Positions 35,858-44,029 of a stretch of DNA of 64,000 nt are shown here, piece by piece. How positions within the stretch are numbered: position 1 is the stretch's first letter; every line of letters begins with the position of its first letter. The notes beneath the pieces were generated by a model that saw only the letters and a program-made list of their open reading frames with translations, made no database searches and had not been told where the DNA came from. The translations under genes and the position numbers were made by a program. This DNA is from CAUZWH01 sp965224275 (GTDB taxonomy: Bacteria; Pseudomonadota; Alphaproteobacteria; SHVV01). Location of the stretch: contig CBDCYR010000012.1 of NCBI GenBank assembly GCA_965224275.1, positions 620,001 to 684,000 of the forward strand, in the 5' to 3' direction.

Positions 35858-36556
35858 TTAGTGGACCGCCTTCACCGTGTCATAGATCGAGTCATACATG
35901 AGCTTCATCATGTCTAGGCACTCACCCACGGTCCGCAAAACACGCTGGAAATCTTCTTCAGTGTTGGCAAATTCGCTAAGGAGTTCGCGACCGATCCCGG
36001 AGTGATCGTCATCGGCGACCTCATGGACCGAGAAAAACGTCACGTCTTCATCTGAAAGACCGTAGTGGGTGCGAAGCGCGTCGGCGCGTTTGCTTCCATG
36101 CGCCGGAACCGGCGCTTCGGCGGCGAGCATGTGTGCGGAGACCCCTTCGAGGAAGTCCTTTTCGCATATGGCACTGAAATAGGCCTTGAACGCGACGGCC
36201 CCGCTGCAGTAGCGCGTCGCGTAGAGGTCTTCGCGGCTGATGCCGAGCGCCTGGGCGAATTTGACGTAGAGCTCGTGATGCGAGACCCCGTCGGCGTAAA
36301 GCCGCCCCGTGCCTTCCTCGTAGCAGACCTCGGCGATCCGTACGCGCCATTTTGGATCGGGGCAAATCACATAAAGCCGGCCGTGATAATTATGGTTATG
36401 CAGCGGAATAATACCGACCTGCTTAACGCACTCTTGGAGCTGTTCTCGCGACAATTCACCAGCCCCCCATTCGGTCCACAATGGGTGGCCGAATAGCGGT
36501 TTGCTTTTGTGAATCTCGGCGATTGCGGTGAGAGTCGTCTCAACCGTCAATGACAT
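35858..36556 (-). CDS. PqqC/TenA-like HDO diiron oxidase, paralogue C
   Basis: 232 aa, the most divergent of the four but with the same numbering: Glu80/81, His93, Glu147 (HMLAAEAPVP), His178, Asp182, His185 (VHEVADDDH). The stretch after Glu147 differs (PVPAHGSKRADALRTHYG), which could change substrate access. It is the first gene after the terminator-like hairpin that follows the binding-protein gene, and its stop is 3 bp from permease 2. Confidence 0.85.
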   Translation of the reverse strand: MSLTVETTLTAIAEIHKSKPLFGHPLWTEWGAGELSREQLQECVKQVGIIPLHNHNYHGRLYVICPDPKWRVRIAEVCYEEGTGRLYADGVSHHELYVKFAQALGISREDLYATRYCSGAVAFKAYFSAICEKDFLEGVSAHMLAAEAPVPAHGSKRADALRTHYGLSDEDVTFFSVHEVADDDHSGIGRELLSEFANTEEDFQRVLRTVGECLDMMKLMYDSIYDTVKAVH

Positions 36557-36643
36557 TGTGGGCCTCCCCGATAGCGTCGCCGGCGGCGCAAAAGCACGAG
36601 CGCTTCTATTGGAGTCGTTCGCGCGTATAGAACATGGGAACCG

Positions 36644-36685
36644 CCAAAATGAAAGAGGCTGCCGGCAGGTTTTGCCAGCAGCCTC
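36644..36685 (-). terminator. Intrinsic terminator/attenuator after the binding-protein gene
   Basis: On the minus strand GAGGCTGCTGGC and GCCGGCAGCCTC (36655-36685 region) form a 12-bp stem with one G-T pair, then TTTCATTTT. It lies between the binding-protein stop (36700) and HDO paralogue C (36556). Partial read-through would give high binding protein and lower permease/enzyme levels. Confidence 0.75.
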
Positions 36686-36699
36686 TGCTCACACTCGTG

Positions 36700-37716
36700 T
36701 TAGCCGTTCCACTTACCGATTTCGGCAATAACCTCGCTGACGATGCTCTTGTAGAGAATGCCGTCAATTGGCATCGGCTTCTTGATGACCTTGTATTCGA
36801 GGTAGGTCTTCGCCGTGAACTCGGTGACTTCGTTGGGAATGCCGCCATTGACACCCCACACCGGGATAGCGTTGAGCGCGCGGACAACCTGCTTGACCAG
36901 AGGAAGCGGGTTCTCAGGTGCACGTTTGATCAGCGCCGCGGCAGCATAGTCCGGATTCGCGATGGCATAGCGAGCGCCCTGTACGAAACCTTTGACATAT
37001 TTCTTCAACGCTGCCCGGCGTTCGGGGTCGGCCAGCGTTTTCTGGCGCGCTGCCAGGTAAACATAGCCAATGCCGCCGAGTTCCTTGGCCACCGGGGTTA
37101 CGATGTTGATCTGCTTGCCGGCGCGCGTTGCCGTCAGCGTATTGACCAGCGACATCTGGGCCTTGCCTGCAATCACCGCAGCCAAACGGTCAGAGTGCCC
37201 ACCGATTGGAACGTGTGCGTTCTTGGTGTGGTCCAACCCGTTTTTCTTCATGATCATGGCGGCCATGTGGTTCAGCATGCTGACGCCACCACCGCTCGCA
37301 AACTTAAGGCCAACCAAGTCCTTACTGAGCGTTTTGGGCCCGTTTGCGCCCGTGATCATCTGATAGTCAACCCGCGGCTGCCACGAGGCAAAGACCCTGA
37401 CTTTGGCGCCTTTCTGGATACCCAGCATGGTGGTGGACGGGCCGACGAGAACGACGTCGCCAGCGCCCGACACCAATGTCCGGAACGCGTTGGCGTCACC
37501 GAGCAGATGGGTGTCTTTGACCGTAAGTCCTTGAGCCGAATAGTAACCCTTATCGATCGCGACATAATGCGGGATCGCGAAGGTGGTCGGCGGGGTCGGG
37601 AATATCGTTTCAATTGTTTCTGCGGCGACAGGCGTGGCGCCTGCAATCATCGCTGCAGCGGTTACACCCACACCCAATATGAGCGCGCGGCGCATGGCTT
37701 TGAACGGTGTCAACAT
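36700..37716 (-). CDS. ABC transporter substrate-binding protein, NMT1/THI5-like
   Basis: 338-aa periplasmic binding protein. Signal peptide at residues 1-33 (ALILGVGVTAAAMIAGATPVAA), then the SsuA/THI5-like fold with YVAIDKGYYSAQGL, GAGDVVLVGPSTTML and NHMAAMIMKKNGLD. Start ATG 37716 has GGGAGGA seven bases upstream. The family binds aromatic or aliphatic sulfonates, nitrate, pyrimidines, phthalate-like acids and others, so the ligand is open. It is the recruiting component for permeases 1/2 and the ATPase downstream. Confidence 0.9.
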   Translation of the reverse strand: MLTPFKAMRRALILGVGVTAAAMIAGATPVAAETIETIFPTPPTTFAIPHYVAIDKGYYSAQGLTVKDTHLLGDANAFRTLVSGAGDVVLVGPSTTMLGIQKGAKVRVFASWQPRVDYQMITGANGPKTLSKDLVGLKFASGGGVSMLNHMAAMIMKKNGLDHTKNAHVPIGGHSDRLAAVIAGKAQMSLVNTLTATRAGKQINIVTPVAKELGGIGYVYLAARQKTLADPERRAALKKYVKGFVQGARYAIANPDYAAAALIKRAPENPLPLVKQVVRALNAIPVWGVNGGIPNEVTEFTAKTYLEYKVIKKPMPIDGILYKSIVSEVIAEIGKWNG

Positions 37717-37893
37717 AGATCGGTCCTCCCTTGAAACCGTTGGCTTGCGAGCAGGCGCACGCTGCGCGGCTCGATCGCGGATAATCCCACAACGCGCCTG
37801 CGAGCGTCAATCAGCGTTACGGGTCATAAGCATCGGTATTTCCCGGTTTTCGACCAAGTTGAGGGCGATACAGGACTAGAAAGCATTCCAGAT

Positions 37894-37930
37894 CGGCTCG
37901 ACCGTCCCACTCCCCCGGCGGGTCGAGCCG
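37894..37930. repeat. Perfect 10-bp inverted repeat
   Basis: CGGCTCGACC (37894-37903) pairs with GGTCGAGCCG (37921-37930) across a 17-nt G/C-rich loop, 18 bp beyond the hydrolase stop on the minus strand. No T-tract follows, so it is either a factor-dependent end, an RNA-stabilising hairpin, or an operator upstream of the binding-protein gene. Confidence 0.6.
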
Positions 37931-37948
37931 ACGCAATCCTGAAATGTT

Positions 37949-38779
37949 CTATTCCAGGAGAAATTCTTTGACCAAAGCGTTCAATTTCTCCGGGTATTCG
38001 CATTGGGGCAGGTGGCCGCATTCTTCGAAGATTTCGATGCGGGCGTTGGGCATGCGTGCGACGCCCTTTTCGTGCCAGCGCCAGTCGGCCCGTATGTCAT
38101 TGTGCCCGACGATAACCAACGTCGGAACATGCATTTCTTCGAGGCGGTGATAGACCCGAACGGTCTTGGAATCGGCGGCGCCCGCCATGCCTTCCATCGT
38201 CTGCCGGTAGGCGTCGATACGATCCGGCATCGCGTAGACCGTAAGTTGATTGAGGAGCACTTCGGTCGGGACCGTGGCTTCTTTGTGGAAGGTGATGTTG
38301 GCGAGACGTCTCACAGCGGTTTCCCAGGTCGGGTTCTCCATCGCCGTCATCGCGTTGGCAAAGGATCCTTTGATGGTTTCCGCGATCTCCTCGGGTGGGT
38401 GAAAGGTCGATGCACTGCCCATTATCACCACTTTCTTTACTTTTGTCGGGCGATCGAAATAAAGCAGCGACGACAACAGGCCGCCATACGAATTGCCGCC
38501 AACATAGAATTCGTCGAACCCAAGCAGGTCGATCAGCTTACCCAGATGTTTGACCACTTCCGGCTGCGGCGGTCCGCCGTTGAGATTGATCATACCGGTC
38601 CAGCCATGGCCGAGAACATCGGGGGCAACGACGGTAAACTCCTTCGCGAGGACATCGATATTGCGGCAGAACATGTCGCCCGAGGTGCCAACTGGATGGA
38701 TCAACAACAAAGGAGGCCCATCACCCTCGTACAGATAGCGGGTGCGGATCCCATCGATATCGACGAACTTGATCCTCAT
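37949..38779 (-). CDS. Alpha/beta hydrolase, meta-cleavage-product-hydrolase-like
   Basis: 276 aa. Catalytic Ser in GNSYGG (the GNSxGG elbow is typical of C-C bond hydrolases of aromatic meta-cleavage pathways), acid in VGHNDIRAD, His in ECGHLPQCEYPE. The oxyanion region is LIHPVGTSGDMF. Next to two extradiol-type VOC dioxygenases on the same strand, it probably hydrolyses the ring-fission product, but other C-C or ester substrates are possible. It lies between two hairpins (37894-37930 and 38834-38863). Confidence 0.85.
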   Translation of the reverse strand: MRIKFVDIDGIRTRYLYEGDGPPLLLIHPVGTSGDMFCRNIDVLAKEFTVVAPDVLGHGWTGMINLNGGPPQPEVVKHLGKLIDLLGFDEFYVGGNSYGGLLSSLLYFDRPTKVKKVVIMGSASTFHPPEEIAETIKGSFANAMTAMENPTWETAVRRLANITFHKEATVPTEVLLNQLTVYAMPDRIDAYRQTMEGMAGAADSKTVRVYHRLEEMHVPTLVIVGHNDIRADWRWHEKGVARMPNARIEIFEECGHLPQCEYPEKLNALVKEFLLE

Positions 38780-38833
38780 TTCTCTGCCTCAGTTAAAGAA
38801 TTTGCGTTTCGAGCGTATGACTCTTTGAACGCA

Positions 38834-38863
38834 TTAAAAGGGGCGGGTGTTGCCATCCGCCCC
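38834..38863 (-). terminator. Intrinsic terminator after the first VOC gene
   Basis: On the minus strand GGGGCGG ... CCGCCCC followed by TTTTAAT, located between the VOC stop (38888) and the hydrolase start (38779). It separates the upstream four-gene block (HDO D, AKR, two VOC genes) from the hydrolase. Confidence 0.75.
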
Positions 38864-38887
38864 AGAAACATCGGAATTGCTCAGGAA

Positions 38888-39913
38888 TTAGGCGTGGAAC
38901 GCCCGTTTTTCGGAATCGATGCCAGCTAACGCCGCGTAATCCGCTGTCCGATCAACGTAGAACTCGAGCAGCAGCTTGTCGGGATCCTGGAGGAAAAAGC
39001 TGCGCTTTCGCGCATCATCGATCTCCAGGTAGGTATCGATGCCGGCATCGCTCAAGTTTTTCTTCGACTCCTCAAGCGTCGCTTCGTCGGGGACCTCACA
39101 GGCCACGTGGTGGTAGCCGACCGGCTTGTCGTGGTCGTTGCGGATGAGCGCGATATCGAAGCTCGACTGCTCGGCTTGGCCGCGCAAGTAGGCATACGAC
39201 TTATCCGGTGCCTCATAGCAGAGATCGAAGCCGCCGATATCTGTATAGAACGGCATCACCTTGTCGAGATCGGACACGTGAAACACCGTACGTCCAGCAC
39301 GCAGAGCGCGGATTAAGCCGCCATCCTGATGGTGCCATTCCGGGTTGGGATCCCAGTTGTGATCCTCGATCGGGTTCTCCTCGGCGGCTGGATCCCATTG
39401 GCTCGTCACGAGGCCAAGGTCAACCGGCCCATGGAAGATAGTGCGCCAGTCACGGCGGGCATCGGCGTAAAACTCATGCAGATTCCCGTCGGGGTCGTAC
39501 AGATAAAGTGCGAACGAACCGCCGTGGAACAACGTCATCTTGAAGTCGACACCGTAGTCAACCGCGCGCTTATACGATTCAGTGAGTTTGGCCTGATTCA
39601 CGGTCTCCCAACCAATATGATTGAGACCGGCATGGCCGTGGTAGTTGTCGACATTCTGTTTTTTTCCGTCTTTACCGATTCGCGGGCTGCCGTCCGCCTC
39701 AACCAAGCCAAAGTCGTGGTGCGAGTTGCCGTTTGACAAGAATCCCGCCGGCAGCGTTTTTTCAAAGCCGATGCCTTCAAACCCGCAAACCTCGTTGTAG
39801 AACTTGTATGAACGATCGAGATCGTTGACGTAGAGATTTGCGTGGCCGATCCGGCGTGTCGCAAATTTGGGCGCGGGCAGCGCATCCACTCTGGTGTCTT
39901 CAGCTACTGACAT
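38888..39913 (-). CDS. VOC-family extradiol-type dioxygenase, paralogue 1
   Basis: 341 aa with two VOC modules (~20-150 and ~190-320). Catechol 2,3-dioxygenase-like motifs are in the first module: RIGHANLYVND (His), NGNSHHDFGL, LNHIGWET (His) and HEFYADAR (Glu). In the second module the first metal position is Arg (AGRTVFHV), while YHHVACEV and LLEFYVDR keep His and Glu. Classical two-module extradiol enzymes use the second module, so the active site may have moved. RBS GAGAGGA lies before ATG 39913. It is paralogous to the adjacent gene 40004-41017. Confidence 0.85.
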   Translation of the reverse strand: MSVAEDTRVDALPAPKFATRRIGHANLYVNDLDRSYKFYNEVCGFEGIGFEKTLPAGFLSNGNSHHDFGLVEADGSPRIGKDGKKQNVDNYHGHAGLNHIGWETVNQAKLTESYKRAVDYGVDFKMTLFHGGSFALYLYDPDGNLHEFYADARRDWRTIFHGPVDLGLVTSQWDPAAEENPIEDHNWDPNPEWHHQDGGLIRALRAGRTVFHVSDLDKVMPFYTDIGGFDLCYEAPDKSYAYLRGQAEQSSFDIALIRNDHDKPVGYHHVACEVPDEATLEESKKNLSDAGIDTYLEIDDARKRSFFLQDPDKLLLEFYVDRTADYAALAGIDSEKRAFHA

Positions 39914-40003
39914 CTGGTTTCCTCTCGGTTCCGAATAATCGTTGGATTCATACTCACTATGTCACTCATTATGTCGCTTGGCTCAGCTGGCCCAGTCGAG
40001 CCC

Positions 40004-41017
40004 TCAAGCGTAGAAGCGGCGTTCGTCGGGGTCGACGTCTGCCAGCGCCTGATAGTTGTGCGCCCGTTCGACGAACAGTTCGATTCCGAGTCCGTCGGGG
40101 TCGTTGAGGAAGACGCTCCGTTTGGCTTCATTGTCAATCGAAATCACGGGCTCGATGCCGCGCTCCGTCAGTACCTGCTCGGCGCGATCGATCGATTGCT
40201 CATCGGGCATCTGGCAAGAAACATGCTGATACCCCAGCCGTTGTCCATTGTCACGGCGCAGCAGGGCCAGGTCGAATCCGGTTTGGCGCGCCGCGCCCGC
40301 AAAATACGCATAACTGTCGTCGTCGGCGCGATGCGCAAGTTCGAAGCCTGCCACTCGTTCGAACCAATCGACCATCATTGGCATGTCGTCGACGTAAAAC
40401 AGCGTCCGGCTGGCACGTAGTGGATGAAACGCGGCTCCGTCGACTTCCACCCATTCGGGATCAGGGTCCCAAAATGGCGTGGCGTCGGAGTCTTCAATCG
40501 AGGGGTCCCAGTGCGAGGTAATCGAACTTACGTCGCCGCCGTTGAAGATCTCGCGCCAGGCAAGCGTCGCATCGGCATAAAACTCATGATAATTGCCCTC
40601 CGGATCGAACAGGTAGAGCGCCCACGACCCGCCGTGATAAAGGCTACGTTTGATATCGACATCGTTCTCGAGCGCGCGTTGGTAAGCGGCCGCCAAATGA
40701 GCTTGGTTGTCAGTTTCCCAACCGATGTGATTGAGGCTGCCGGGTCCCTTCCAATTGTCGACCGATTTGACCTTGCCGTCAGCGCCAACGCGTGGCGTTC
40801 CGTCAGCCTGGCATAAGCCAAAATCATGATGAGAGTTGCCATTCGACAGGAATGCCGAGGTTTTGCTCGTGCCGACAATTTCAAAGCCGCAGAGGTCGCG
40901 GTAGAAGGCGACCGAACGATCGCGATCACCGATATAGATATTGGCGTGGCCAAGCCGGCGCGGGTTGAATTTAACCGCAGGTGAGGGGGCCGCTGCTTCA
41001 ATTTCCTGGATCGCCAT
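40004..41017 (-). CDS. VOC-family extradiol-type dioxygenase, paralogue 2
   Basis: 337 aa, same two-module layout as paralogue 1. Module 1 has RLGHANIYIGD, NGNSHHDFGL, LNHIGWET and YHEFYAD (His, His, Glu); module 2 has Arg at the first metal position (ASRTLFYV), then YQHVSCQM and GIELFVER. ATG 41017 has AAGGAATC upstream; the longer ORF to 41053 lacks a ribosome site. The two VOC genes may act on different catechols or form one heteromer. Confidence 0.85.
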   Translation of the reverse strand: MAIQEIEAAAPSPAVKFNPRRLGHANIYIGDRDRSVAFYRDLCGFEIVGTSKTSAFLSNGNSHHDFGLCQADGTPRVGADGKVKSVDNWKGPGSLNHIGWETDNQAHLAAAYQRALENDVDIKRSLYHGGSWALYLFDPEGNYHEFYADATLAWREIFNGGDVSSITSHWDPSIEDSDATPFWDPDPEWVEVDGAAFHPLRASRTLFYVDDMPMMVDWFERVAGFELAHRADDDSYAYFAGAARQTGFDLALLRRDNGQRLGYQHVSCQMPDEQSIDRAEQVLTERGIEPVISIDNEAKRSVFLNDPDGLGIELFVERAHNYQALADVDPDERRFYA

Positions 41018-41114
41018 TCGTGAGATTCCTTTGTGATCGCGATTATCGGACAATCAAAATCGACGCCGTGATCGCTATGGTAATAGTACCAGAAAAGCTG
41101 ATGTTTGACGCGTA

Positions 41115-42140
41115 TTACGATGATAAGGCGTCGAGTTGGGGCGCGATTGAATTAACAGTGCGCGCGACATCTGCCGGTTTGATCTCCTGGCTCGCCAACA
41201 ACCCATCCAGTTGGGTTTTCGACGTGCAACTCGATAACACCGATGCCACGCCCGGTTGCTCGACCACCCAGGCAAGCGCGAGCGCGGCCGGGTCGAGGCC
41301 ATGATCACGTGCCGCCCGCGCGAAGGCGTCGGCCACAGCCAGTTGGTCCGGGCGTCCCCACCGCGTTTGGTAGCGCGGGAATTTGGCGAGCCTGGAATTT
41401 GCGGGCATTTGACCGTCGGCATATTTGCCGCTTAGCACACCCATTGCCAACGGTGAAAACGCCAGCAGCCCGACCTCCTCATTGAGGCAAACCTCTTGAA
41501 GACCACGTTCGAACTCACGATGGAGCAGATTGTAGTGGTTCTGTACCGATACCATTCTCGGTAACCCGTGCGCCTCTGCGGTCGCAATGAAACGCGTCAG
41601 GCCCCACGGCGTTTCGTTGCTAACGCCGCCATAGCGGATTTTGCCGGCGCCGATCAAACGATCGAGCGCGTCGAGTTGTTCGGCCATCGGAACCAGTCGG
41701 TCCGGCCAGTGCAGCTGATAGAGATCGATGTAATCAGTGCCGAGCCGTTTGAGCGAACCCTCCGCCGCGCGCGCTATGTGAAACCGATCCAGCGTTGTGT
41801 TGCCGCCGCGAATGTGGGGAACCACATTGGTGTTGCCGAGCACGTGTGCATCGTTGGGCCCGCAGACCTTGGTCGCGACGATAACCGCGTCGCGGGCTCT
41901 GGTTTTGAGCCAGCGTCCGACCGCGTCCTCGGAAACGCCATATTCCCGGCGCACATTATGCTGTAGCCCGTCGCCCATCTCCGAGAGGTCGAAGAGGTTG
42001 ATGCCCGCGTCGAGCGCCTGATCCATCAGCGGAAACGCATCACGGTCGGACAGGGAGCCGCCGACCGTCATCGTGCCGAAGCCGATAACCGATACGCGCA
42101 ACCCGCTGCGACCGAGGCGACGGTATCGCACGGCACCCAT
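41115..42140 (-). CDS. Aldo/keto reductase (Tas-like), atypical Tyr
   Basis: 341-aa (beta/alpha)8 NADPH-dependent oxidoreductase. The family features are GFGTMTVGG, NLFDLSEM (Asp), VIVATKVCGP (Lys), DLYQLHWPDR (His) and GVSNETPWGL. The catalytic Tyr normally following Asp (AEMY) is Gly here (SEMG), though a Tyr occurs a little later in REYGVSE. Possible aldehyde or semialdehyde reduction in the pathway of the neighbouring dioxygenases. It is 54 bp downstream of HDO paralogue D. Confidence 0.85.
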   Translation of the reverse strand: MGAVRYRRLGRSGLRVSVIGFGTMTVGGSLSDRDAFPLMDQALDAGINLFDLSEMGDGLQHNVRREYGVSEDAVGRWLKTRARDAVIVATKVCGPNDAHVLGNTNVVPHIRGGNTTLDRFHIARAAEGSLKRLGTDYIDLYQLHWPDRLVPMAEQLDALDRLIGAGKIRYGGVSNETPWGLTRFIATAEAHGLPRMVSVQNHYNLLHREFERGLQEVCLNEEVGLLAFSPLAMGVLSGKYADGQMPANSRLAKFPRYQTRWGRPDQLAVADAFARAARDHGLDPAALALAWVVEQPGVASVLSSCTSKTQLDGLLASQEIKPADVARTVNSIAPQLDALSS

Positions 42141-42194
42141 GCAAACGCAGACCCAAAGGTGTCGGGGTTTGCCGGGCGGATCGAGCCAGAAAAA

Positions 42195-42893
42195 CTAATT
42201 AAGCTTTTGCAGGCGGTCGTCGATGCTGTCGAAGAAGAGAAACGTCATATCGACGGTCTCCTGCACGATTTCCAACACCCGTTCGCGATCTTCTTGGGTG
42301 GTGGCGAACTCTTCCAGCAACTCCTTGCCGACGCCGGAGTGATCCTCATCGGCGACGTCGTGCACAGTCCAGAATGCGACTCCTTTGTCGTCGAGGCCAA
42401 AATTCGTTTTTAGGTTATCGGCGATTTTCGCGAACACGCCGGGGCCTTGAGCTTCGCCGGCCAGCATGTGCGACGACACCGCTTCGAGGAACGGCTGCTC
42501 ACACATGTTCTGGAAATAGGCTTTGAATGCGATCGCGCCGGGACAATAACTCGGCTTCCCAATGTCGTCCCGGCTCATGCCGAGGCCCTCGCCAAAATCG
42601 TAATAGAGCTGATTGTGCGGCACGCCATTGGCATAGATTCGCCCGGTACCCTCTTCGTAGACGACCTCGGCGATCATTTCGCGCCACTTTGGATCCGGGC
42701 AGTGGACGTAGAGGCGGCCGTGGTAGTTATGATTGTGCAGTGGAATAATGCCGAATTGCCGCGCGAACTCACGCGCTTGCTCGATATTGAAGGATCCGTC
42801 GAGCATGCCGGCCCAGGTCGGATGTTCATAAAACGGACGGCTCGCATGGATCTCGTCGATGCCGTCGAGCACCTGTTGATTGGTAAGTCCCAT
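42195..42893 (-). CDS. PqqC/TenA-like HDO diiron oxidase, paralogue D
   Basis: ATG 42893 follows GAGGACATA and gives exactly 232 aa, like the other three; an in-frame upstream start at 43016 has no support. Ligands at Glu80/81, His93, Glu147 (HMLAGEAQGPG), His178, Asp182, His185 (VHDVADEDH). It is the promoter-proximal gene of the whole minus-strand array, divergent from the alpha/beta hydrolase at 43030 across 136 bp. Closest to paralogue B. Confidence 0.85.
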   Translation of the reverse strand: MGLTNQQVLDGIDEIHASRPFYEHPTWAGMLDGSFNIEQAREFARQFGIIPLHNHNYHGRLYVHCPDPKWREMIAEVVYEEGTGRIYANGVPHNQLYYDFGEGLGMSRDDIGKPSYCPGAIAFKAYFQNMCEQPFLEAVSSHMLAGEAQGPGVFAKIADNLKTNFGLDDKGVAFWTVHDVADEDHSGVGKELLEEFATTQEDRERVLEIVQETVDMTFLFFDSIDDRLQKLN

Positions 42894-43029
42894 TATGTCC
42901 TCTTCGCATTCTTCCTGCTGTGGAATGCGGAATGAAGCATTCGAGAAAGCGGCGGTCAAGCGTTGCGGCTCTTTCCTTCGTGCGGCTAGTCGCGATAATG
43001 CGATGACCCCAATCAACTCTGCCTAAGTC

Positions 43030-43842
43030 ATGGAATTTGCCGTTCGCGTTGTTGTTACTGCCGCGCTGATCTATCTCGTCGTTGTCGCGTTGATTTATGT
43101 CGTTCAACGTCAATTGCAGTACTTCCCGGATCGTATGATGTATACGCCCACGGCCGCGGGCGTGCCCGAGATGTCCATCGCGCGGTTGACCGCCGCCGAC
43201 GGGACGACGCTCGTAGCTTGGTTCATGGAAGCAACCACGCAGAGCGCACCGACCATCGTCTATTTCCACGGCAATGCCGGCAGCATTGCCGGTCGCGGCG
43301 GACATGTTCAACCTTGGCTGGAAGCAGGTTACGGGGTTTTGCTGCTCAGCTATCGGGGTTATGGAGGTAGCGACGGCCGCCCGACCGAAACCGGTCTCTA
43401 CGCCGATGGCCGCGCGGCGATCGCCTATGTCCTCAACCAGGGCGTGCCGCCCAGCCGGATCGTTCTTTACGGTGAATCATTGGGAACCGGCGTCGCGGTG
43501 AAAATGGCGGTCGAACATAACGTTGCCGCGGTTGTGCTCGAAGCACCGTTTACATCGGCGACCGATGTCGGCGCGCGCGCCTACCCGGTCTTGCCAGTGC
43601 GCTGGATGCTGAAAGATCGCTTCGAGTCGATTAAGCGGATCGCCGAAATCGGCGCGCCCCTGCTTATCATCCATGGCGAGGCAGATCGCACGATCCCGGT
43701 CTCGCATGGGCGCAAACTGCTCGCTGCCGCCCGTGAGCTAAAGCAGGGTGTTTTCATTCCCGGTGCCGGCCACAACGATCTTCGCGCTTTCGGTGCCGGA
43801 AAAATAATCCAGGAATTTCTGACCGAACATTTCGGTCGCTAG
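43030..43842 (+). CDS. Membrane-anchored alpha/beta hydrolase (BEM46-like)
   Basis: 270 aa. An N-terminal TM anchor (VVVTAALIYLVVVALIYVV) is followed by a hydrolase domain: HGNAGSIAGR oxyanion motif, nucleophile in GESLGTG, acid in HGEADRTIPV, and His in GAGHNDL. The YFHGNAG and SYRGYGGSDG motifs are hallmarks of the BEM46/ABHD13-like group. Cellular role unknown. Divergent from the HDO array. Confidence 0.9.
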   Translation: MEFAVRVVVTAALIYLVVVALIYVVQRQLQYFPDRMMYTPTAAGVPEMSIARLTAADGTTLVAWFMEATTQSAPTIVYFHGNAGSIAGRGGHVQPWLEAGYGVLLLSYRGYGGSDGRPTETGLYADGRAAIAYVLNQGVPPSRIVLYGESLGTGVAVKMAVEHNVAAVVLEAPFTSATDVGARAYPVLPVRWMLKDRFESIKRIAEIGAPLLIIHGEADRTIPVSHGRKLLAAARELKQGVFIPGAGHNDLRAFGAGKIIQEFLTEHFGR

Positions 43843-44029
43843 TACCAACTATCCCAAACACACGACCGCGCCGGTTCCTGAATTTGTACGGCCGCGTCTC
43901 GAACATTTGGTACTGCTCTCGCTCGACCGCGTCGTAGTGACGCGTTGGCTGAAACGCTGCAAGCAGCGTTGCCGCGCAGTACAGCAAGCTACTAGTGTGT
44001 GTCTGAGAGCGACGGTGAGAGGGCGTTCT

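Noticed and set aside
36634..37734. 366-aa plus-strand ORF opposite the binding-protein gene
   Set aside because: The minus-strand frame has a signal peptide, RBS and NMT1 fold; the plus frame is a shadow.
33593..42893. Reading the TenA-like genes plus NMT1/THI5-like importer as thiamine salvage (TenA/ThiXYZ)
   Set aside because: TenA's catalytic Cys is not at the equivalent place, six diiron-type ligands are conserved instead, and the surrounding genes are dioxygenases and a hydrolase, not thi genes.
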